DNA of 16,213 nt from Collinsella sp. TM09-10AT (lineage in GTDB: Bacteria; Actinomycetota; Coriobacteriia; Coriobacteriales; Coriobacteriaceae): positions 1 to 16,213 of the forward strand of contig NZ_QSOP01000032.1 of the NCBI RefSeq assembly GCF_003436275.1, in the 5' to 3' direction. Every line of letters starts with the position of its first letter. Within the stretch, counting starts at the first letter, position 1. The notes under the pieces were generated by a model, which was not told the DNA's origin, made no database searches, and saw only the letters and a program-made list of their open reading frames with translations. The position numbers and the translations under genes are program-made. This document shows positions 1 to 6,901 of this stretch, piece by piece.

Positions 1-1
1 A

Positions 2-552
2 GGCGGGGCCGAGGCCGCCTCGATCAATTTGCGAAAGAATCTTGACGGTACCTTCTGGGGTCGAAGGATGTGGCGACTGACGGGTATTCGTTTTGCATAG
101 ACGGGGCAGAGCTGCTCACGCCGCGCGAGTATCTCAAGCGTGCGCATGATGATTATTCAAAATATGGCATCGTGGATACGAAAACGAAATTGAAGGACGC
201 CGACATCACGTGTGTTATCGCCGTAAAGATGCGTGTCAGGAATAAGGACAATGTCGAAGGCGGAATCAAAACGTATGTTTGGCATTTGGTGCCGGAGTCT
301 GCGCCAAACTATGACTTTATGGTCAATACCGATCTGATAGCGCAGGCAATGCCGGCTTTAGACGGATTTGCAGCGTTTGCCGTGCAGGTTGGAGCGGAAA
401 ACGAGTTGCTTGTCCCATTTATGATGCAAAACACCAACGATTACTTTGAAGATTACGAGACCGTCCGTTTTGAGAAGGCTTTTCCCGGGACTTATACGAT
501 GAAGATGACCGATCTGCCGGAGAGAAGGCTCTTAAGGTTTGAAGTGAAGTAG
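2..552 (+). pseudogene. hypothetical protein gene, 5'-truncated by window edge and apparently frameshifted
   Basis: No family recognised. The frame that ends at the TAG at 550-552 is open from 46, and its only early start is GTG at 70 (160 residues). That start is poor: the AGGA at 65-68 lies one base from it. The reading frame one base over (from 2) is open to 100 and reads GGAEAASINLRKNLDGTFWG, which joins smoothly to SKDVATDGYSF in the 70-552 frame if one G is added to the GGGG run at 57-60. The simplest reading is a longer protein that starts before the window and has lost one base in this run, either as a real frameshift or as a sequencing error. The product has no membrane segment in the visible part and ends LLRFEVK. 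It uses more A/T-ending codons than the neighbouring housekeeping genes. It converges on the YcxB-like gene. Confidence 0.55.
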
Positions 553-587
553 CTCGAGAGTTAGGCAAAATGGGTCCATCGGCGGTA

Positions 588-631
588 CCCGCGCCCGATT
601 TCAGGCGCTCCGACTCGGAATCGGGCGCGGG
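588..631. terminator. inverted repeat between convergent genes, possible bidirectional terminator
   Basis: A perfect 13-bp inverted repeat (arms 588-600, CCCGCGCCCGATT, and 619-631) with an 18-nt loop lies between the two converging genes. Neither side has an immediate T-run, so it is not a canonical intrinsic terminator. A second small hairpin (636-641 with 645-650, loop TTC) lies beside it, just before the stop codon of the minus-strand gene. The position suggests a shared transcription stop; the function is inferred. Confidence 0.5.
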
Positions 632-657
632 ACGAGGCACCTTCGGTGTCGGCCGGA

Positions 658-1377
658 TTACCGCTTCTTCTTCTTGTTCTTCTTCTGCTTGCGCTGCTTG
701 CCCTTGTTGTCCTGGGGCTTGTCGGCCTGTTTTGCTTCGGCAGCGGCCTTTTCTGCCTTCATCTTCTTGCGTTTGGTCTCGATGCGGAGTTTTTTGTTGA
801 TGCGCGCCTTAAGGAAGGCGCCAAACTGCTCGGCATCGCCGCGAACAAAGGTGTCCTTGGGGATCGTCACGCCCTGGTCGGCGAACATGGCAACAAAGAT
901 GCGCTCGCCGTCGAGTACGTGGTCGAGCTTGTCAAACGGGAAGAACTGCGACTTGCCGCTCTTGCCCCAGACCATTAGGCCGTCTTCGTTGGCGGCGACG
1001 CGGCGATAACGGCCGCCCATGGACTCGTCGGCCTCGACGGCATCGATAAAGTCGCGGGCGAGCGTGTGGTGCAGGTTTTTGCTCCACCAGGCCAAAAAGG
1101 CGCCGAACACGATGAGGACGACGCCAAACTTGATCCAGTTGCCACCGGCTACCAGCATGCCAATACCCAGCAGGGCGGCAATGGCGGCGGCGACATACAG
1201 GGAGCCGCGGCGTCTGGGCGAGGCGACCAGGCGGGCGAAGTCGGTGACCAGATCGTTTTCGTACTGATACTCGTTGAGGTACAGGATGCCGTCATCGGCT
1301 GCTGCCTGCGCCTCGAGCGCGACCTCGACCTGGTCGGCTGCTTCGGAGGGAATGAGGTTGCTCTCTGCGTCTGCCAT
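658..1377 (-). CDS. YcxB-like family membrane protein
   Basis: 239 residues. The start is ATG at 1375-1377, with AGGAG about ten bases upstream on the minus strand. The N-terminal ~57 residues are acidic and cytoplasmic in character. Two adjacent hydrophobic helices follow (about 60-79 and 82-98), with a short GGN turn between them. A soluble domain at about 100-195 then contains VTIPKDTFVRGDAEQFGAFLKARI, the pattern expected of the YcxB-like C-terminal domain, a small family of unknown function in Gram-positive bacteria. The last ~45 residues are an extremely Lys-rich tail (ending QKKNKKKKR), probably disordered and able to bind nucleic acid or acidic lipid. Family placement is by pattern only. 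The gene is divergent from dnaX and convergent with the gene at the left edge. Confidence 0.72.
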   Translation of the reverse strand: MADAESNLIPSEAADQVEVALEAQAAADDGILYLNEYQYENDLVTDFARLVASPRRRGSLYVAAAIAALLGIGMLVAGGNWIKFGVVLIVFGAFLAWWSKNLHHTLARDFIDAVEADESMGGRYRRVAANEDGLMVWGKSGKSQFFPFDKLDHVLDGERIFVAMFADQGVTIPKDTFVRGDAEQFGAFLKARINKKLRIETKRKKMKAEKAAAEAKQADKPQDNKGKQRKQKKNKKKKR

Positions 1378-1419
1378 ACTCTTTGGACTCCTATCGCGGC
1401 GGGCTCGCCGTACGGGTTA

Positions 1420-1425
1420 TTATGA
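1420..1425 (-). promoter_or_regulatory. candidate -10 element for the YcxB-like gene
   Basis: On the minus strand CATAAT lies about 40 bases upstream of the ATG at 1377, inside the 115-bp divergent spacer shared with dnaX. No convincing -35 was found. A small inverted repeat (CGGCG 1397-1401 with CGCCG 1406-1410) would lie in the leader. Confidence 0.3.
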
Positions 1426-1492
1426 GTGCAGTATGCCGTGCGACCGCATGGCCGCCGCGGCAACAAGACTCAGTATACCCGGGGGAGCACCC

Positions 1493-3976
1493 ATGGAATC
1501 GTTGTACCGAAAGTATCGCCCGCTCACCTTTGACTCCGTGGTGGGCCAGCAGCATATCGTCTCGACGCTCGAGCACGCCATCACCGAGGGGCGTCTGTCC
1601 CACGCCTACCTGTTCTGCGGACCGCGCGGCACGGGCAAGACCACCATGGCGCGCATTCTGGCCAAGGCGCTGCTGTGCCGCAATGCCGAGGCGGCGCGCG
1701 CCGAGGGTGCAAGCGGCTGCATGCCCGACGGTACTTGCGAGGAGTGCGAGCTCATTGCCGAGGGTAACCACCCCGATGTCTACGAGCTCGATGCCGCCTC
1801 CCGCACGGGCGTGGACAATGTGCGCGAGGAAATCATCAACTCCGTCAACTTTGCTCCGGTGCGCGGCAAGTACAAGATCTATATCATCGACGAGGTCCAC
1901 ATGCTCACGACGGCGGCGTTCAACGCGCTGCTCAAGACGCTCGAGGAGCCGCCGGCACACGTGATCTTTGTGCTGTGCACCACCGACCCGCAAAAGATTC
2001 TGGAGACCATCCTCTCGCGCTGCCAGCGTTTCGATTTCCATCGCATCGGCAACGAGGATATTGAGCGTCGCCTGGCATACGTGTGCGAGCAGGAGGGCTT
2101 CGATTACGACGATGAGGCGCTGGCTATCGTGGCGCGCCATGCCAAGGGCGGCATGCGCGACGCGTTGTCCACGCTGGAACAGCTGAGCGTCTTTGGCAAC
2201 GGTTCTGTGCATGCGGACGACGCCCGCTCGCTTTTAGGCGAGGTTTCGGACCAGATTCTGGGCGAGTTTGCCCGCGCCATTGCCGATCGCAATGTTGCCG
2301 AGCTCTATGGACTGATCCGTGCGCAGGTCGAGGAAGGAAACGACCTGCTGGAGCTGACGCGCGACCTGGTGGCGCATGTGCGTGACGTGTACGTTGCCTG
2401 CGTTGCCGGTGCCCGTGCCGAGCTGTTTGAGGGCGGCTCCGAGCAGGCCGAGGCGCTTGCTGCCGAGGCCGCTGCCTTTGGCGAGCATCCTGCCGACCGC
2501 CTGGCCCGTGTGCTGACGGTGCTCGACGATGCCGCACTGGAGATGAGGGGCGCGAGCGACGTGCGCCTGGTGCTCGAGATCGCCTGCACGCGCCTGGCAC
2601 GTCCCGAGGCCGATTTAACGATTGAGGCATTGGCCGAGCGCGTGGCTCGCTTGGAGGCCATGGTTGCCAACGGCGCCGTGCCGGCGAGCGTGGCTGCTGC
2701 TCAGGCCGCCGCGCCTGCAGCATCCGTACCCGCTGCTGCCCAGCAGCCGACGCTCATTTCGGGCGCCCGTGCTGCCGCTCCGGCGGCATCCGCTGCCCCC
2801 GCTGGTACGTCCGCGCGCCAGGGCGGTATGCCTTGGGACCGTGGTGCTGCTGTTCCGGCTGCCCAGCCTGCGTCCCGTTCTGCGTCCGTGTCAGCTTCCA
2901 AGCCTGCAGCGCCTGCACCTCAGTCTGCGCCGACTCCGACGCCTCAGCCCGTTGCGGCCCCCGCGCCTGCCACCGCTCCGGTACCTAAGCCCCAGTCCAA
3001 CAATGCCGCCCAGGTTGCTGCCGCCGGTACTGCCGAGACGCCCGCGGTCGAGGATGCCGGAGAGCTGCAGCGCAAATGGGCCGAGGTTGTCGAGCGTGTC
3101 AAGGCGCGTCAGGCTTCCTACGCAGGGCTTTTGCTCAACGCCCGCGCCACGGCCGACGACGGCTCCAAGCTCACGGTCTCGTTCCCCGCGGGTTCGACTT
3201 TTGCCATTAAGATGCTCGGTCGCGCCGATACGCAGTCGGTGGTCCTGCCGACGGTTTGCGCGGTCTTCGGTCGTCGTACCGTCGACTATGTCCTGGATGG
3301 GGGTGGCACGCCGGCTCCTCAACATGAGGAGCATTCTCCATCTGCACGGGCTGCGGTATCTGCGGACCCGCAACCCGTGTCCTCGGCGGCCCCTGTATCC
3401 TCGAGCGCCAGCGCGACGCAGCCAAAAGCGGCGCCGGTAGCGGCACCGACCCTGTCGGCGCCTAAGCCCGCGGCGCCCAAACCGGCTGCTCCGGCTCCCG
3501 CGCCCAAGCCCGCTGCCGCGCCTGCGCCCAAGTCATCCGACCTAGCTAAGGCCCCCTGGCTACGCTCCGACAATCCCGCCGGTGCTCCTGCCACGGGCAA
3601 GCTCCCGACCGAGCCCGCACCCCGAGCGCCCGAGCGCGCGTCCGCTCCCAAGGCTCAGCCCGCCGCGCCGTCTGCGCCGTGGGAATCCGAGCAGGTTCCC
3701 TACGACGATGTCATGGTCGGCGGTTTTGCTGCCGATGCCGGCGGGGACGATCTGCCCCCGTTCGACGTGCCGGGTGCGGCGTCCGCGCCCAAGCCCGCTG
3801 CAACTGCCCCCAAAGAGGAGGACGCTCCTGCGGCTCCCTGGGAGTCCAACCCCGGCGCGGGCAGCCCCTTCGGCCATCAAGGCGCAGCCCCAAGCATCCC
3901 GCAGACCGAGGACGAGGCCAAAGCCCTCATCCGCAGCGTCTTCGGCCAGTCCACCATCTTCAAGCCGGTGGAGTAG
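1493..3976 (+). CDS. dnaX: DNA polymerase III gamma/tau subunit
   Basis: 827 residues; core of the sliding-clamp loader ATPase. I chose ATG 1493 because GGGGGAG at 1481-1487 is well spaced and MESLYRKYRPLTFDSVVGQ is the classic DnaX N-terminus; the frame is open further upstream but is not DnaX-like there. Visible motifs are Walker A GPRGTGKT (43-50), zinc-site cysteines C62, C76, C82 and C85, Walker B IIDEVHML (131-138), sensor-1 TT (163-164) and the SRC motif with its arginine finger (175-177). An Ala/Pro-rich linker covers about 397-520. A folded segment follows at about 525-605 (LQRKWAEVVERVKARQ), then a second Ala/Pro/Lys linker, and a short tail ending IRSVFGQSTIFKPVE. The protein is longer than E. 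coli tau (643 residues). I saw no A-AAA-AAG-type slippery site. The linkers hold four PW motifs (see findings). Confidence 0.97.
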   Translation: MESLYRKYRPLTFDSVVGQQHIVSTLEHAITEGRLSHAYLFCGPRGTGKTTMARILAKALLCRNAEAARAEGASGCMPDGTCEECELIAEGNHPDVYELDAASRTGVDNVREEIINSVNFAPVRGKYKIYIIDEVHMLTTAAFNALLKTLEEPPAHVIFVLCTTDPQKILETILSRCQRFDFHRIGNEDIERRLAYVCEQEGFDYDDEALAIVARHAKGGMRDALSTLEQLSVFGNGSVHADDARSLLGEVSDQILGEFARAIADRNVAELYGLIRAQVEEGNDLLELTRDLVAHVRDVYVACVAGARAELFEGGSEQAEALAAEAAAFGEHPADRLARVLTVLDDAALEMRGASDVRLVLEIACTRLARPEADLTIEALAERVARLEAMVANGAVPASVAAAQAAAPAASVPAAAQQPTLISGARAAAPAASAAPAGTSARQGGMPWDRGAAVPAAQPASRSASVSASKPAAPAPQSAPTPTPQPVAAPAPATAPVPKPQSNNAAQVAAAGTAETPAVEDAGELQRKWAEVVERVKARQASYAGLLLNARATADDGSKLTVSFPAGSTFAIKMLGRADTQSVVLPTVCAVFGRRTVDYVLDGGGTPAPQHEEHSPSARAAVSADPQPVSSAAPVSSSASATQPKAAPVAAPTLSAPKPAAPKPAAPAPAPKPAAAPAPKSSDLAKAPWLRSDNPAGAPATGKLPTEPAPRAPERASAPKAQPAAPSAPWESEQVPYDDVMVGGFAADAGGDDLPPFDVPGAASAPKPAATAPKEEDAPAAPWESNPGAGSPFGHQGAAPSIPQTEDEAKALIRSVFGQSTIFKPVE

Positions 3977-3997
3977 CTGCGCAGGCGGGTATACTGC

Positions 3998-4471
3998 TCA
4001 AGAAGAGAACCCCTTGCCCGGGCGCATCTGTATTTCGGACATGTGCAACGTGGTGCCGCGTATATCGCATTCGAGCAGACAGGCGCGTGACGGTCGGCCT
4101 AGGATGCTGAGGTCGATACGATACGTCGCATGGCTGTCCGTGTACTCGACTTGCTCGGCGTTGACGGTTGCTCCGATTGTAAATAAAGAGCCCAGTTCGG
4201 CATCGACAATCTTGGAGTCCTTTATCTTGACCTTGAACTCTTGGTAGAGGGACGGGCTGTTGTAGTAAATGGTTCGGGTTCCGTCGGTGCATTCATCGGT
4301 CGTCTCCCATTTGACGACGGGCTGGTCCGAGCTGGCTATCAGCAGTTCTGCTCCAAAAGCTATGGCATGGGTGATGATAACCAGTAATACCCAGACGACA
4401 AAGAGATAGAGAACCACATATGCAACGGGGTGTTTTGAGCGGATGTTTTGGAGTACGGCTGGGACATTCAC
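3998..4471 (-). CDS. hypothetical single-pass membrane protein
   Basis: 157 residues, family not recognised. The start is GTG at 4469-4471, supported by a strong GGAGGT six bases upstream. One hydrophobic helix (about 17-40, VAYVVLYLFVVWVLLVII) anchors the protein. The remaining ~115 residues should be outside the cell and look beta-rich; they contain C61, C131 and C135 and the stretch TIYYNSPSLYQEFKVKIKD. The gene lies antisense between dnaX and ybaB, ending 21 bases from the dnaX stop, so it interrupts the usual dnaX-ybaB-recR arrangement. It has its own likely promoter (TATAAT on the minus strand at 4507-4512). It could be a membrane-anchored sensor or surface protein, but nothing in the sequence decides this. 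Confidence 0.75.
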   Translation of the reverse strand: MNVPAVLQNIRSKHPVAYVVLYLFVVWVLLVIITHAIAFGAELLIASSDQPVVKWETTDECTDGTRTIYYNSPSLYQEFKVKIKDSKIVDAELGSLFTIGATVNAEQVEYTDSHATYRIDLSILGRPSRACLLECDIRGTTLHMSEIQMRPGKGFSS

Positions 4472-4506
4472 GAGGGCACCTCCAAATCGTCATCTATGAC
4501 AATCAA

Positions 4507-4512
4507 ATTATA
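4507..4512 (-). promoter_or_regulatory. -10 element TATAAT for the gene at 3998-4471
   Basis: A consensus TATAAT on the minus strand lies about 35 bases upstream of the GTG start and about 28 bases upstream of GGAGGT. The -35 position (about 4530-4535) is weak. Confidence 0.5.
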
Positions 4513-4616
4513 CCCAGCCGCCATGCGTGCCGCCTCGAGCAGCGGCTCGGCATTTTGCCATGTAGCCTTGTAGCCCTACGCATAAACTGCCTGGTTCCAG
4601 CTCTGCTAGATGTAGC

Positions 4617-4659
4617 TTGAGATAATTATGCAACCTTGCATAATTCGACCTTGCATAAT
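4617..4659 (+). promoter_or_regulatory. candidate ybaB-recR promoter with overlapping operator dyad and third half-site
   Basis: TTGAGA (4617-4622), a 16-bp spacer and CATAAT (4639-4644) form a plausible promoter. It is overlaid by a perfect 9-bp inverted repeat, ATTATGCAA (4625-4633) and TTGCATAAT (4636-4644), separated by CC. A third identical half-site TTGCATAAT occurs at 4651-4659, fifteen bases after the second. A dyad over the spacer and -10, with a further half-site near the expected transcription start, is typical of a repressor site; the regulator is unknown. Confidence 0.5.
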
Positions 4660-4682
4660 CTTGGGCGTGCGTCACGCTCAAG
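4660..4682 (+). other. hairpin at the start of the ybaB leader RNA
   Basis: CTTGGGCGTG (4660-4669) pairs with CACGCTCAAG (4673-4682) over 10 bp, with one G-U pair and a CGT loop. It lies within about ten bases of the predicted transcript start. There is no T-run, so it is not a terminator; a stabilising 5' hairpin or an RNA regulatory element is possible. Confidence 0.4.
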
Positions 4683-4735
4683 GACATGTATATCGACTGA
4701 GGTAGCGTGTCCGCCCCGCTCGCTGGCCTCGCGCC

Positions 4736-4744
4736 GTGGTACGA
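4736..4744 (+). promoter_or_regulatory. second candidate ybaB promoter, extended -10
   Basis: TGG followed by TACGAT (4739-4744) matches an extended -10 element (TGN-TANNNT) about 80 bases upstream of the ybaB ATG. No good -35 is present, as is common for extended -10 promoters. It would bypass the upstream operator and hairpin. Confidence 0.35.
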
Positions 4745-4764
4745 TTTTTGAGTTTGAAAGTCCC

Positions 4765-4801
4765 GCCGCGCTCCGGCTGCCCTTGCAGCTCGGCGTGCGG
4801 C
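4765..4801 (+). other. GC-rich hairpin just upstream of the ybaB ribosome binding site
   Basis: GCCGCGC (4765-4771) pairs with GTGCGGC (4795-4801). Inner stems CCGG/CGG and CTGC/GCAG close on a CCTT loop, with one mismatch and small bulges. It ends eight bases before AAAGGAG (4809-4815). It may insulate or tune translation initiation. The rest of the gene-free stretch 4472-4820 holds nothing else I recognise; in particular no SRP RNA core was found. Confidence 0.35.
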
Positions 4802-4820
4802 CGCACGTAAAGGAGCCATC

Positions 4821-5141
4821 ATGGCCGGTATGAACATGCAGCAGATGATGAAGCAGGCTCGCAAGATGCAGGAGCAGCTTGCCGCCGCGCAGGAAAACCT
4901 TAAGTCCCAGACCGTCGACGCCTCCGCCGGCGGCGGCATGGTCAAGGTGACCGTTAACGGCGAGATGGAGCTCGTCAACCTCACCATCGACCCCGATGCC
5001 CTCGATCCCGAGGACGTCGATATGCTGCAGGACATGATCATGGCTGCCGTCAACGAGGCCGTCCGCGGTGTCAACGAGCTTGCCAACAAGCAGATGGGCG
5101 CCATCACCGGCGGCCTCAACATCCCGGGCATGCCGTTCTAA
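4821..5141 (+). CDS. ybaB: YbaB/EbfC family nucleoid-associated protein
   Basis: 106 residues, the usual family length. AAAGGAG at 4809-4815, five bases from the ATG, fixes the start. The protein has the family pattern: a Met/Gln-rich N-terminal helix ([20 protein letters not shown]), a central beta-hairpin ([25 protein letters not shown]) and a C-terminal helix ([21 protein letters not shown]), ending in a Gly/Pro-rich tail. Members form dimers that bind DNA and coat the nucleoid, and the gene is commonly linked to dnaX and recR, as here. It is 13 bases upstream of recR and probably cotranscribed with it. Confidence 0.95.
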   Translation: MAGMNMQQMMKQARKMQEQLAAAQENLKSQTVDASAGGGMVKVTVNGEMELVNLTIDPDALDPEDVDMLQDMIMAAVNEAVRGVNELANKQMGAITGGLNIPGMPF

Positions 5142-5154
5142 GACACGCATATAT

Positions 5155-5751
5155 ATGAGTGCCAACCATAGTCTGCAAAAATTGCTCGATGAGCTGGGTC
5201 GTCTGCCGGGCATTGGTCCCAAGTCGGCCCAGCGCATCGCCTATTACCTGCTCGAGGCCGATGCCGAGGAGGCGCGCCGCCTGGCCGAGGCTATCCTGGA
5301 GGTTAAGCAGGAGGTTCACTTTTGCAGCCGCTGCTTTAACTACGCCACGGCCGACGAGTGCTCCATCTGCCAGGATTCGATGCGCGATACCACTCGCATT
5401 TGCGTGGTGGGCGAGCCGCGCGATGTCCAGGCGATTGAGCGCACGGGCAGCTACCACGGTCTCTACCACGTATTGGGCGGCGTGATCAGTCCCATGGACA
5501 AGATTGGTCCCGAGCAGTTGCACATTCGTGAGCTGCTGGCACGCTTGGGCCACGAGGACATCCACGAGGTCATCATCGCCACCAACCCCAATATCGAGGG
5601 CGAGACCACGGCGAGCTACCTGGCCCGCACTATCAAGCCGCTGGGCGTTGAGGTATCGCGTCTGGCGAGCGGCCTTCCCGTGGGCGGCGACCTGGAGTAT
5701 GCCGACGAGCTTACGCTTGGGCGCGCCATCGAGGCCCGTCGCACGATTTAG
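5155..5751 (+). CDS. recR: recombination mediator protein RecR
   Basis: 198 residues, full family length. RecR acts with RecO and RecF to load RecA on gapped DNA. Visible domains in order are a helix-hairpin-helix ([20 protein letters not shown], about 14-33), a four-cysteine zinc site (C57, C60, C69, C72) and a Toprim domain from about 82 (RICVVGEP, with the acidic E87), followed by the conserved [17 protein letters not shown] region and the C-terminal [22 protein letters not shown] 5155 fits the family N-terminus. The frame runs open upstream into ybaB, but the residues there are not RecR-like. No good Shine-Dalgarno precedes this ATG, so translational coupling to ybaB (stop 13 bases upstream) is likely. 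Confidence 0.97.
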   Translation: MSANHSLQKLLDELGRLPGIGPKSAQRIAYYLLEADAEEARRLAEAILEVKQEVHFCSRCFNYATADECSICQDSMRDTTRICVVGEPRDVQAIERTGSYHGLYHVLGGVISPMDKIGPEQLHIRELLARLGHEDIHEVIIATNPNIEGETTASYLARTIKPLGVEVSRLASGLPVGGDLEYADELTLGRAIEARRTI

Positions 5752-5788
5752 GTGGCGAGCCTGCTCCTGCCGTATGTCTTCATCGCGA

Positions 5789-5817
5789 CGCACGGGGTAG
5801 TCATAATTCCCCGTGCG
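5789..5817 (+). terminator. inverted repeat after recR, weak terminator candidate
   Basis: CGCACGGGG (5789-5797) and CCCCGTGCG (5809-5817) form a perfect 9-bp stem with an 11-nt loop, 37 bases after the recR stop. The downstream tract (ACTGTAAGTTTGTTG) is only moderately T-rich. Confidence 0.45.
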
Positions 5818-5825
5818 ACTGTAAG

Positions 5826-5841
5826 TTTGTTGTACAACAAA
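5826..5841. promoter_or_regulatory. 16-bp perfect palindrome, operator candidate
   Basis: TTTGTTGT followed by its exact complement ACAACAAA gives an uninterrupted 16-bp palindrome centred on GTAC. It lies between recR and the signalling operon, about 90 bases upstream of the operon's likely promoter. Length and symmetry suit a dimeric repressor; the regulator cannot be named from sequence. Confidence 0.45.
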
Positions 5842-5924
5842 GATGCTTTGTATCCGCTTATCGCATGGATTCTTTCACTCGCATCCTTAATTTGCCCATT
5901 CGTTGCGCAACCTTTTGGGTTCGC

Positions 5925-5933
5925 TGATACACT
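5925..5933 (+). promoter_or_regulatory. extended -10 promoter for the signalling operon
   Basis: TGA followed by TACACT (5928-5933) matches TGN-TANNNT. A TTGCGC lies 19 bp upstream, within the palindrome GTTGCGCAAC (5902-5911). Transcription would start near 5939-5941, exactly where an in-frame ATG (5939) occurs. Confidence 0.45.
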
Positions 5934-5955
5934 CAAATATGGATTCGAATGAATG

Positions 5956-5980
5956 CGCCGCTCCCGAGCGGCGTGTTTTT
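5956..5980 (+). terminator. intrinsic terminator-like hairpin in the leader of the signalling operon
   Basis: CGCCGCT (5956-5962) pairs with AGCGGCG (5967-5973) over 7 G/C-rich bp with loop CCCG, followed by TGTTTTT (5974-5980). It has the form of a rho-independent terminator. It lies downstream of the extended -10 promoter and only four bases before the GGAGGAG of the next gene, which is the layout of an attenuator. It could instead be the end of the recR transcript. Confidence 0.55.
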
Positions 5981-5995
5981 GTTGGAGGAGAACGC

Positions 5996-6901
5996 ATGCG
6001 GCCCGGTGGCACTCAGACAAAGCGCGGCGCCGCGGTGCGCATGCGACGCCGACTGGGCTTGGCGCCGCGGGCGTACGCACTGCTGTCTTGCTCGCTGGTG
6101 CTGGTCATAGCTGGTGTTTCTGCCTATGGCATGACCGTGCCGCCCATGATGCAGGCACATGCCGCACGCGAACCGCGCGTGGGGCATGAGGTCAAAAGTG
6201 ACCTGGGCACCACGACTGGATATGCTTGGGCAAGTGTGGTCGCGCATATTGTGTTTGGCACCGATGATGCGGACGGCGCCGAGGCTCCGGACAACGAAGT
6301 CACGCTTGCCAATGGCAAAACCATCGTGCTCACCAACACCAAGATCATCGATCGGTTGTCCAACAATAGCGTGGCGGCAACGGTGAGTAAGGTCGAGCAG
6401 CAGAAGGAGCAGGACGCCCAGCAGTCCGGAAAGCCCGGTAGCTCGGATACTTCTGGCTCCGGCTCGGATTCATCGAGTTCGGGCGGCGGCTCTGGGTCGG
6501 GTTCCTCTGCCGGAGGGCCTGGAAACGGCGGCTCGACGGGCGGAAACACTGACAACGATGCAAACTCCGGTGGCCTTTCCGCTGCTGAGGAAGAGAGCAT
6601 TCACAGCTGGCTTGTGACCAAGTACAACATGCTCGACGGCTATGTTTCTCGTGCCAATGACGTGGTCTCGACCTATAACTCTACGGGAGATCCCAGGCCG
6701 TGCGACAGCCTGGTCGGGGAGATGTTTGTCATTCGAGCCGAGTTCGGTCGTCAGACATTCTCGCCCCGGTCAAAGTGGTATCAGCAGTATGCCAATCTGT
6801 GGGGCTGTTACACCAACCTATGTCAATGGGTCGGCCATTACGGCGATGATGACGTCGCGCTCGGTAACTTCAACAATAACGTGGCGGCGCTTGCCCTATG
6901 A
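5996..6901 (+). CDS. membrane-anchored secreted protein with Ser/Gly linker, unknown function
   Basis: 301 residues from ATG 5996, chosen for GGAGGAG five bases upstream; an in-frame ATG at 5939 would add 19 residues if the mRNA is leaderless. A basic N-terminus (RMRRRLGLAPR) precedes one hydrophobic helix (about 27-46), a signal anchor or uncleaved signal peptide. A folded segment follows (about 60-135), then a long Ser/Gly/Asp/Asn linker (about 143-195). The C-terminal helical domain (about 195-301) contains WLVTKYNMLDGYVSRANDV and cysteines C236, C271 and C276 (WGCYTNLCQW). No family recognised. The stop overlaps the kinase start by ATGA, so the two are translationally coupled. A natural guess is an extracytoplasmic partner of the kinase; this is inference from context. 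Confidence 0.85.
   Translation: MRPGGTQTKRGAAVRMRRRLGLAPRAYALLSCSLVLVIAGVSAYGMTVPPMMQAHAAREPRVGHEVKSDLGTTTGYAWASVVAHIVFGTDDADGAEAPDNEVTLANGKTIVLTNTKIIDRLSNNSVAATVSKVEQQKEQDAQQSGKPGSSDTSGSGSDSSSSGGGSGSGSSAGGPGNGGSTGGNTDNDANSGGLSAAEEESIHSWLVTKYNMLDGYVSRANDVVSTYNSTGDPRPCDSLVGEMFVIRAEFGRQTFSPRSKWYQQYANLWGCYTNLCQWVGHYGDDDVALGNFNNNVAALAL

Noticed and set aside
1274..1492. Extended N-terminus for DnaX using the open frame upstream of 1493
   Set aside because: The extra residues are Ser/Ala/Arg-rich, overlap the divergent gene, and the canonical MESLYRKYRP start has a strong Shine-Dalgarno.
4508..4800. SRP (4.5S) RNA near dnaX, as in Bacillus
   Set aside because: The conserved core GGAAGGAAGCAGCC was not found on either strand.
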